From Verrucomicrobiota bacterium (GTDB lineage: Bacteria > Verrucomicrobiota > Verrucomicrobiia > Limisphaerales > JAEYXS01): 6,790 bases of DNA. The stretch's first letter is position 1. The number at the start of each line of letters is the position of its first letter. Below the pieces are notes generated by a model. It saw only the letters and a program-made list of their open reading frames with translations. It was not told the DNA's origin and did not search any database. A program made the translations under genes and the position numbers. The DNA is taken from the NCBI GenBank assembly GCA_021156225.1, contig JAJNBN010000192.1:1-6790 (forward strand), written 5' to 3'. This document shows, piece after piece, positions 1 to 5,436 of the stretch.

Positions 1-2390
1 AATCCCGCATCAACACCAACATCGATGGCAAACCCCTGAAAGTCGGCGGCCAAACCATCCCCTACGGCATCGGCACCCACGCGCCCTCGGTGATTGAATT
101 CGATCTCACGGACAAAGGCTTCACCCGTTTTAAATCCAGGGCCGGCCTCGATAACGGCGGCACCGATCAAGGCTGCGGTTCCACCGTCGAATTCATGGTC
201 TTCGGCGAGAAACCCTCCCCCGGTTATCTGAACACCGCGCAAGACACCGGCGGCAAACCTCGCGGCACCGGTCCCGAAGCCGCCGCCTCGGACGCGGCGA
301 AGCTCATCACCCCCGGTGGCCTCGAACCCACGCTCTTCGCTTCCGAGCCCATGTTCGTTAATCCCACCGACATGGATATCGATGCCCAAGGCCGCATCTG
401 GATCACCGAAGGCGCGAACTACCGCAAGTGGGCCAACCCGCCCTCACGCCCCGAAGGCGACCGCATCATCATCCTCACGGATAGCAACCTCGACGGCAAA
501 GCCGATCAAGCCACCACCTTCTATCAAGACCCGACCATCAATTCCGCGCTTGGCATCTGCGTGCTCGGCAACAAAGTCATCGTCTCCTGCGCCCCGCACG
601 TCTTCGTGCTCACGGACAGCAACAACGATGGCAAGGCCGACAAGCGCGAACTCCTCTTCACCGGCATCTCCGGCCAGCAGCATGACCACGCCATGCACGC
701 CTTCGTCTTCGGCCCCGATGGCAAGCTCTACTTCAATTTCGGCAACGCCGGAAAACAACTCCGTCGCCCCACCGGCAAGCTCAAGGAACTCACCCTCAAC
801 GGCCCCATCTCCGACGCCGACCTCAAGCAGTTCACCGAGCCCGTCAAAGATCTCGCCGGCAATGAAGTCAGCGACCGCGGCCGCCCCTATCGTGAAGGCA
901 TGGTCTTCCGTTGCGATCTCGATGGCAGCAACGTGGAAACCCTTGGCTGGAATTTCCGCAACAACTACGAAGTCGCCGTCGATTCCTTCGGGTCCCTCTG
1001 GCAATCGGACAACGACGATGACGGCAACAAAGGCGTCCGCATCAACTACGTCATGGAATACGGCAACTACGGTTACAACGACGAGTTGACCGGCGCCGGC
1101 TGGCGCACCAAACGCACGAACATCGAGAAGGACGTGCCCTCCATGCACTGGCATCTGAATGATCCCGGCGTCGTGCCGAACCTCCTCATCACCGGCTCCG
1201 GCTCCCCCACCGGCATCACCATCTACGAAGGCACGTTGTTGCCGAAAGAATTCCAAGGCCAAGTCATCCATTGCGATGCCGGTCCGCGCACCGTCCGCGC
1301 TTACCCCGTGCAGAACGACGGTGCCGGTTACAAGGCCACCATGGTCGATGTCCTCACCAGCGGCGATTCCTGGTATCGCCCCGCCGATGTCTGCACTGCG
1401 CCCGATGGCTCCCTCTACATCGCCGATTGGAACGACGCCGGCGTGGGCGGTCACAACATGGCCGACCGCGAACTCGCCACCATGCGCGGCCGCATCTACC
1501 GCGTCGCCCCTCCCGGCCACAAACCGAACGTGCCCAAGCTGAATCTCGACACGCCCGCTGGTGCCGTCGCCGCCCTGCAATCACCGAACAACGCCACGCG
1601 CTATCTCGCCTGGGAAAAGCTCCGCCAGTTGGGCGCGCAGGCTGAACCCGAACTCGTGAAAGTCTGGCGCGGCAATGATCCTCGTCAACGCGCCCGCGCC
1701 CTGAACGTCCTCGCCCGCCTCCCCGGCAAGGAACGCACCTACGTCGTTGAAGCCCTCCGAGACAACGACGCCAACATCCGCATCACCGGCCTGCGCATCA
1801 CCCGTCAACTCGACTGGCCTCGCATCAACGAAGCGAACGCCAACGACAAGAAGCAGCTCAAAGGTGCTGCCGCCAAAACCGCCGTGAACACCCTCTTCAA
1901 CGCCCTAGGTGGCAAGAAGCAGACCGTGGGCGATGTCGCCTCCAATCTCAGCAGCGAACTCACCTACGATCTCATCACCGCCATCAACACGCTAGTGAAC
2001 GACACCAACCCCCAAGTCCGTCGCGAATGCGCCATCGCCCTCCGCGGCAGCCAGTCACCCGAAGCCGCCGCCCTCTGGGTAAAGCTCGCGCAACAACACG
2101 ACGGCAAAGACCGTTGGTATCTCGAAGCCCTCGGCATCAGCGCGGATAAACAGTGGGACGCCTTCCTCGGCGCCTGGCTCACCGCCGTAGGTGATAATTG
2201 GAACACCCCCACCGGTCGCGACCTCATCTGGCGCTCTCGCGCCACTCAAACCCCCGCCCTGCTGGCGAAACTCATCATCGCCCGCCAAAGCGAGAAAGAC
2301 GAATGGCCCCGCTACTTCCGCGCCATGGATTATTTCGAAGGTGCCGAAAAAGAAAAAGCCCTCGTCCAAGTCCTCACCACCATCAAGTAA
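1..2390 (+). CDS. NPCBM domain plus PVC-type membrane-bound dehydrogenase propeller with HEAT-like tail (5' partial)
   Basis: The reading frame is open from nt 3 to the TAA at 2388-2390, giving 795 visible residues; the true start is upstream of the window. The internal GTG at nt 90 is only a valine inside a domain. Nt 3 to about 212 encode the end of an NPCBM/NEW2 carbohydrate-binding domain ('YGIGTHAPSVIEFDL', then 'STVEFMVFGE'). From about nt 315 to 1527 runs the PVC-type dehydrogenase propeller, opening with 'LFASEPMFVNP' and 'GRIWITEGANYR' and closing with 'GRIYRVAPPGHK'. It carries three acidic Ca-binding-like loops (DSNLDGKAD at 480-506, DSNNDGKAD at 615-641, DNDDDGN at 1008-1028). Nt 1545-2390 encode helical HEAT-like repeats. 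No CxxCH heme site is present, although relatives usually end in one; that domain is in the gene at 3170-4279. The probable role is periplasmic or surface oxidation of a sugar-like substrate, inferred from the family. No cofactor can be read from the sequence. Confidence 0.9.
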   Translation, partial: SRINTNIDGKPLKVGGQTIPYGIGTHAPSVIEFDLTDKGFTRFKSRAGLDNGGTDQGCGSTVEFMVFGEKPSPGYLNTAQDTGGKPRGTGPEAAASDAAKLITPGGLEPTLFASEPMFVNPTDMDIDAQGRIWITEGANYRKWANPPSRPEGDRIIILTDSNLDGKADQATTFYQDPTINSALGICVLGNKVIVSCAPHVFVLTDSNNDGKADKRELLFTGISGQQHDHAMHAFVFGPDGKLYFNFGNAGKQLRRPTGKLKELTLNGPISDADLKQFTEPVKDLAGNEVSDRGRPYREGMVFRCDLDGSNVETLGWNFRNNYEVAVDSFGSLWQSDNDDDGNKGVRINYVMEYGNYGYNDELTGAGWRTKRTNIEKDVPSMHWHLNDPGVVPNLLITGSGSPTGITIYEGTLLPKEFQGQVIHCDAGPRTVRAYPVQNDGAGYKATMVDVLTSGDSWYRPADVCTAPDGSLYIADWNDAGVGGHNMADRELATMRGRIYRVAPPGHKPNVPKLNLDTPAGAVAALQSPNNATRYLAWEKLRQLGAQAEPELVKVWRGNDPRQRARALNVLARLPGKERTYVVEALRDNDANIRITGLRITRQLDWPRINEANANDKKQLKGAAAKTAVNTLFNALGGKKQTVGDVASNLSSELTYDLITAINTLVNDTNPQVRRECAIALRGSQSPEAAALWVKLAQQHDGKDRWYLEALGISADKQWDAFLGAWLTAVGDNWNTPTGRDLIWRSRATQTPALLAKLIIARQSEKDEWPRYFRAMDYFEGAEKEKALVQVLTTIK

Positions 2391-2403
2391 AAGACCAGGT
2401 TCA

Positions 2404-2440
2404 ACCACAGATGGACACCGATGCACACAAATGGGGATTT
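2404..2440. repeat. 10-bp-period imperfect tandem repeat (dispersed-repeat-like)
   Basis: Just after the dehydrogenase stop codon, three units start in exact 10-bp register at 2411, 2421 and 2431 (ATGGACACCG, ATGCACACAA, ATGGGGATTT), preceded by AACCACAG at 2403-2410. The first two units match closely and the third is degenerate. The 'accacagatggacac.gatg.acac' pattern resembles short intergenic repeats I remember from environmental bacterial genomes, including Verrucomicrobia and Planctomycetes. That attribution is from memory and was not checked by a search. The tract encodes no recognisable gene. Confidence 0.55.
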
Positions 2441-2461
2441 GAGACAGACGCGTCCGCTGTG

Positions 2462-2524
2462 ACCCCTCCCTCTCCTCTTGGAGGCCGAACTTCGGCTGGG
2501 GAGAGGGCTGGGGTGAGGGGTGAG
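2462..2524. repeat. GC-rich imperfect palindromic repeat element (REP-like)
   Basis: This is a nested inverted repeat. The outer arms are ACCCCTC (2462-2468) and GAGGGGT (2515-2521). The middle arms CCCTCTCC (2468-2475) and GGAGAGGG (2500-2507) are perfect complements, sharing base 2468 with the outer arm. An inner CCGA/TCGG hairpin sits at 2485-2495. The right side carries an unpaired CTGGGGT (2508-2514). The pattern of CCCTCTCC, spacer, then GGAGAGGGCTGGGGTGAGGG is a form I recall as a widely dispersed intergenic palindrome in many Gram-negative genomes. The class assignment rests on recall, but the palindrome itself is directly visible. It overlaps the inferred start of the downstream lipoprotein gene. 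Confidence 0.65.
2498..2515 (+). promoter_or_regulatory. Shine-Dalgarno and GTG start supplied by the palindromic repeat
   Basis: GGGGAGAGGG at 2498-2507 contains GGAG (2500-2503), 9 nt before GTG at 2513-2515. That GTG is in frame with the lipoprotein signal peptide and is the nearest standard start codon giving a short basic n-region. Both the SD-like bases and the sequence just after the GTG are paired in the predicted palindrome stem, so translation initiation could be occluded when the RNA folds. This start is inferred. The next in-frame upstream alternative is ATG at 2411, within the tandem repeat, which would bury the signal peptide. Confidence 0.45.
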
Positions 2525-3142
2525 CGAGCCAAGATCTCAAGAATCAAACCAATCGTATTCCTCCTTCTCTGCGCGCTCTCTCTGGTTCTCACCGCCTGCC
2601 AGAGCACCTCGGCCGCCAAAGCGTCCCCTGTCATCTCTATCTCCTACGAATCGACCTATACATACACCGTCTCCAAGAAAAGCGGCCAGCGCATCACTCC
2701 CGGTTATGACATCTTCACAGACGGCAGATGCTCCTTGCGCTCTGCAGATGGCGATGAAATCACTCTTAAGCTTTCACCTGAAGAAGTGACGGGGCTGGTT
2801 TCCTTCAGCAAGGAGCAAGGCTTTTTCTCGATCTCCAACGAATCGCTCGTGAAGACCCTCTCTTCTAAAACCTTTGAGTATGTGACAAACTTCAACCCAA
2901 ACCCGCTCACTGTCGTTGAAGTTAAAGTCATATCTGTGGACGGTCCAGCCATGGAAATGCACGGCGAGCAAGTGACCGTCTCCATTCAAGACGGCACGCT
3001 TAAAAATTCCATCTCCCGCTACAATCTCCACAAAGAGATCAAGCATTACACAAACCTCACTCAATTTCAAATCATCGGACGTTGCTTGGGTAAAATTAAC
3101 AATTCCGTTGAGCAGACTTGGGAAAAACAGCGCGTCCGCTAA
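2513..3142 (+). CDS. Putative outer-membrane lipoprotein of unknown function
   Basis: This encodes 209 residues if started at GTG 2513. The N-terminus has basic residues (R2, R5, K7, R10, K12), a hydrophobic core 'VFLLLCALSLVL' and a lipobox L-T-A-C with the lipidated cysteine at residue 29. Residue +2 is Gln, so there is no Asp retention signal and outer-membrane sorting by the Lol rule is likely. The mature part of about 180 residues looks mixed alpha/beta. Its order of elements ('VISISYES', 'GYDIFTDGRCSL', 'KLSPEEVTGLVSF', 'EQGFFSIS') loosely resembles DUF6438-like small exported proteins; this is a weak impression. The frame stays open upstream to 2198, but that part shadows the dehydrogenase gene and the repeats. 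Codon use is less C-ending than in the two flanking redox genes, and the gene sits between repeats and the cytochrome gene, which suggests separate acquisition. Confidence 0.7.
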   Translation: MRGERAKISRIKPIVFLLLCALSLVLTACQSTSAAKASPVISISYESTYTYTVSKKSGQRITPGYDIFTDGRCSLRSADGDEITLKLSPEEVTGLVSFSKEQGFFSISNESLVKTLSSKTFEYVTNFNPNPLTVVEVKVISVDGPAMEMHGEQVTVSIQDGTLKNSISRYNLHKEIKHYTNLTQFQIIGRCLGKINNSVEQTWEKQRVR

Positions 3143-3169
3143 CCCTGCATCGGAGCAAATATTTTTGAC

Positions 3170-4279
3170 ATGAAATCGATCGCATCACTCATCTGCAGTT
3201 TGGCATTTGGCACTGGAGTTCTCACCGCCGCCGATGCCAATCAATCAGCCATCATCAGCGAAGCCCTCAGCCGCCTCTCCGTGGACAAGGTAAACGCCCA
3301 ACCCGAACTCAAAGCCGCCCTCACCCGCGTGCTGGACAGCTCCAAGGGCACCGCCGAATTCGTCGAACTCGTCCAGCGCTTCAAGCTCACCGAACGAAAT
3401 CCCGACCTGCTCGAACTCGCCATCCAAAAGCCCAACGACCAGGTCGGCGTGGAAGCCCTGCGTGCCTTGTTCGCGAACAACGGCCTCGCCCTCGTCCAAG
3501 CCGAACTAGCCAAGACCAACACCGTGCGCATCACCAGTCTCGTCGATGCCACCGGCAACGTCGGTGGCAAGAACGCCGAAACGCTCCTACTGCCTTTGAT
3601 CACCGACCTGAAGCGCGACATCACCATCCGCCGTCAGGCCGTGAAAGGTGCCGCAAAAATTCAATCCGGCGCGCAGGCCGTGCTGAAACTCGCCAAGGAA
3701 GACAAACTCCCCGCCGATCTGCGCCTCGTCGCCACCTCGGAACTCAACGCCTCGCGTTTCCCGAACGTGCAGAAGGAAGCCGCCGAAGTTCTGCCCCTCC
3801 CTCTCTCCGGCAGCGCCCAACCGCTTCCGCCCGTGAGCCAGATGCTCACGATGAAGGGCGATGTGAAACGCGGTGAAGGCGTCTTCTTCCGCGCGCAATC
3901 CACCTGCGCCAATTGCCACATCGTGAATGGCCAGGGCAAAGACTTCGGCCCAGCCCTCTCCGAGATCGGCACCAAGCTCGGCAAGGACGCGCTCTACGAA
4001 TCCATCCTGGAACCCAGCGCCGGCATCTCCTTCGGCTACGAATCTTGGGAGATCAAACTCAAGAACAACGATGAGATCTACGGCCTCATCGTCAGCGAAA
4101 CCGGTGATGCTATCAGCATCAAAGACGCGAGTGGCCTCATCCGCAAAGTGGCCAAGAGCGACCTCAAGAGCCGCCAAACATTGAAACTCTCCGTCATGCC
4201 CGCCGGCCTCCAGATGACCATGAGCACGCAAGAACTGGTGGACCTGGTGGAATATCTATCCTCGTTGAAGAAGAAGTGA
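3170..4279 (+). CDS. Secreted HEAT-repeat protein with PVC-type heme-binding cytochrome c domain
   Basis: This 369-residue protein starts at ATG 3170, 27 nt after the lipoprotein stop; a weak GGAG lies at 3152-3155. Residues 1-23 form a signal peptide ('SLICSLAFGTGVLTAADA', cleavage after ADA). Residues of about 25-215 are helical HEAT-like repeats ('GTAEFVELVQRF', 'VGVEALRALFANNG', 'ITIRRQAVKGAA'). From about residue 226 comes the PVC heme-binding domain. It has 'GEGVFFRAQSTCANCH' with C246, C249 and H250 for covalent heme c, then 'GKDFGPALSEIG', a beta-rich middle ('YESWEIKLKNNDEIYG'), a likely distal heme ligand M343 in 'SVMPAGL', and the closing helix 'STQELVDLVEYLSSLK'. In relatives this domain normally forms the C-terminus of the propeller protein. 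Here it is a separate exported protein, probably the electron acceptor for the dehydrogenase encoded at 1-2390. That partnership is inferred from family architecture and synteny. Confidence 0.9.
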   Translation: MKSIASLICSLAFGTGVLTAADANQSAIISEALSRLSVDKVNAQPELKAALTRVLDSSKGTAEFVELVQRFKLTERNPDLLELAIQKPNDQVGVEALRALFANNGLALVQAELAKTNTVRITSLVDATGNVGGKNAETLLLPLITDLKRDITIRRQAVKGAAKIQSGAQAVLKLAKEDKLPADLRLVATSELNASRFPNVQKEAAEVLPLPLSGSAQPLPPVSQMLTMKGDVKRGEGVFFRAQSTCANCHIVNGQGKDFGPALSEIGTKLGKDALYESILEPSAGISFGYESWEIKLKNNDEIYGLIVSETGDAISIKDASGLIRKVAKSDLKSRQTLKLSVMPAGLQMTMSTQELVDLVEYLSSLKKK

Positions 4280-4293
4280 TTGCTGCAAGGTAG

Positions 4294-4315
4294 GGCTGGC
4301 TGTCCTCAGCCGGCC
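4294..4315 (+). terminator. Stable hairpin 14 nt after the cytochrome gene (no U-tract)
   Basis: GGCTGGCTG (4294-4302) pairs with CAGCCGGCC (4307-4315) over 9 bp including one G-U wobble, with a TCCT loop. It follows the stop codon closely and could stabilise the mRNA 3' end or assist termination, but no T-run follows, so it is not a classic intrinsic terminator. The flanking 'taggGC..GGCTGTCCTCAGCC' resembles short intergenic repeats of Verrucomicrobia from memory, so it may instead be a dispersed repeat copy. Confidence 0.5.
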
Positions 4316-4390
4316 GCTGCCGAAGCACCTGCACATCCAAATCTCAGCAGCACCCGCTCACGCCCAGCGTCGTTGCATAATCTAGAAATG

Positions 4391-4420
4391 AAAAACCCCG
4401 GATGATTCACTCATCCGGGG
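4391..4420 (-). terminator. Intrinsic terminator for the epimerase gene
   Basis: CCCCGGATGA (4396-4405) and TCATCCGGGG (4411-4420) form a perfect 10-bp stem with the 5-nt loop TTCAC. Read on the minus strand, the stem is followed directly by TTTTT (complement of 4391-4395), the classic Rho-independent form. It lies 26 nt beyond the end of the epimerase gene. On the plus strand the stem is followed by CTTAGTAATT, a poor U-tract, so any termination of the convergent cytochrome transcript here would be weaker. Confidence 0.85.
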
Positions 4421-4446
4421 CTTAGTAATTAAATCACTGGCGCGTT

Positions 4447-5298
4447 TTACTTCTTCTTGAAGAACTTCTTCAAGTTCGCCAACCCCTTCACCGCGATGTC
4501 ATTGCGGTTCGGCTCGATCTTGCGCCAGATGGCCGCCGCACGGGCGATGACCTTCACATCCGTCGTGAAAGACTCGATCACCACGTCGCCTTGATAATTG
4601 ATCTTCTTCAGCGCCGCCACGATCGGCTTCCAGTCGATATGATCGCCACCCGGCGTGCCACGGTCGCTGCCGCACGCATGGAAGTGACCAAGGGTTTTTC
4701 CCGCCTTGATGATCGCCGCCGCCTGGTTCTTCTCCTCGATGTTCATGTGGAACGTATCGAGATGCAGCGTGACCGCCTTGCTGCCGATGGCCTTGATCAG
4801 CTTCAAGCCCTTGTCGCACGTATTGAGGAAGTCCGTTTCAAAACGGTTCAGCGGCTCGATGCACAGCGTGATGCCCTTGGATTCGGCATACTTGGCGATG
4901 GGCTTCAGGTTCTTCACCACCAGGTCAAATTCCACCTTCTGTTGGGCGGGCTCCACGGCATCGGCCTTGCCGACGACGGAGTAGATGGGCCCAATGATGC
5001 GCGGGCAGCCCATGGCCGCCGCTTGGTCGATCAGCGTCATCACATAATCCGTCGCCACTTTCTGCTCTTCGGCAGTGCCACGGAAATCACGTCCTGGACC
5101 CATGCACGCGCAGATGGAACCGATGGCGATTCCCGCCTTCGCGGCTTCCGCCTTCAGCTTGGCCGGATCGATATGGGAAGGATCTTCCACCGGGATCTCC
5201 ACGGTCTCGAAGCCCCATTTCTTGAATTGCTTGAAGAGCTTGGTGCTCTCCGTGACGAACGGTGAAACGTACAGGAATGAATTGATGCCAAATCTCAT
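4447..5298 (-). CDS. Sugar 3-epimerase, D-tagatose/D-psicose (allulose) 3-epimerase family
   Basis: This is a cytoplasmic TIM-barrel protein of 283 residues with no signal peptide. The ATG at 5296-5298 was chosen because 'MRFGINSFLYV' is the family's normal N-terminus. The frame stays open 53 residues further upstream, but that stretch is not protein-like and covers the divergent promoter region. The active site is complete. Predicted metal ligands are E148 ('CIEPLNRFE'), D181 ('HLDTFHMN'), H207 ('GHFHACGSDRG') and E242 ('VVIESF'). Substrate residues E154, H184 and R213 are also present. Each lies exactly two residues before its counterpart in the Agrobacterium D-psicose 3-epimerase as I remember its numbering (150, 183, 209, 244; 156, 186, 215). 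The family interconverts ketohexoses at C3 using Mn or Co. Exact substrate specificity cannot be told from sequence. The C-terminus is lysine-rich ('KKFFKKK'). Confidence 0.88.
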   Translation of the reverse strand: MRFGINSFLYVSPFVTESTKLFKQFKKWGFETVEIPVEDPSHIDPAKLKAEAAKAGIAIGSICACMGPGRDFRGTAEEQKVATDYVMTLIDQAAAMGCPRIIGPIYSVVGKADAVEPAQQKVEFDLVVKNLKPIAKYAESKGITLCIEPLNRFETDFLNTCDKGLKLIKAIGSKAVTLHLDTFHMNIEEKNQAAAIIKAGKTLGHFHACGSDRGTPGGDHIDWKPIVAALKKINYQGDVVIESFTTDVKVIARAAAIWRKIEPNRNDIAVKGLANLKKFFKKK

Positions 5299-5436
5299 AA
5301 TATTCTGCGCTTTCGGATTTCCCGACAGGCTAATGATTGAGGCAGCGGAGTCAAAAGGATTTGGGAGTGAAATCAGAGTTTTCTGTTTGAAATTGCGGCT
5401 TGAACATGACGATCCACAGCTTAGCATATCGCCGCT
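5299..5436. promoter_or_regulatory. Divergent intergenic region, probable promoters for both flanking genes
   Basis: These 138 nt separate the minus-strand epimerase gene from the plus-strand secreted-protein gene. It must hold the epimerase promoter and probably that of the other gene. On the plus strand TTGAAC (5400-5405), a 16-nt spacer and TAGCAT (5422-5427) form a weak sigma70-like pair lying very close to the ATG at 5437, which would make that mRNA nearly leaderless. On the minus strand TTGACT (plus-strand 5349-5354) is a good -35 but no convincing -10 follows. Neither gene has a clear Shine-Dalgarno. No operator repeat was recognised. Confidence 0.35.

Noticed and set aside
444..1580. 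Long minus-strand open frame opposite the dehydrogenase gene
   Set aside because: Its Gly/Ala/Val/Asp-rich composition is the expected antisense shadow of C-ending codons, and the plus-strand protein is clearly a known family.
2447..2454. Palindrome GACGCGTC between the two repeats
   Set aside because: Eight-base GC-rich palindromes occur often by chance, and no partner site or function is visible.
2198..2512. Upstream extension of the lipoprotein frame to ATG 2198 or ATG 2411
   Set aside because: It would run through the dehydrogenase gene in another frame and through both repeats, and would bury a clear lipoprotein signal peptide. ATG 2411 remains a weak alternative.
3165..3170. Perfect TTGACA -35 hexamer
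   Set aside because: It overlaps the cytochrome start codon, and no -10 hexamer lies at suitable spacing downstream.
3587..4231. Minus-strand open frame opposite the cytochrome gene
   Set aside because: It is a shadow frame rich in Gly, Ala, Glu and Phe with no domain. The plus strand encodes a clear signal peptide, a CxxCH site and the family C-terminus.
4371..4405. CATAAT at 4376-4381 and a five-codon ORF (ATG AAA AAC CCC GGA TGA) from 4388, resembling a leader peptide before an attenuator
   Set aside because: There is no -35 at suitable spacing, and no plus-strand gene follows for it to regulate. The hairpin is explained as the minus-strand epimerase terminator.
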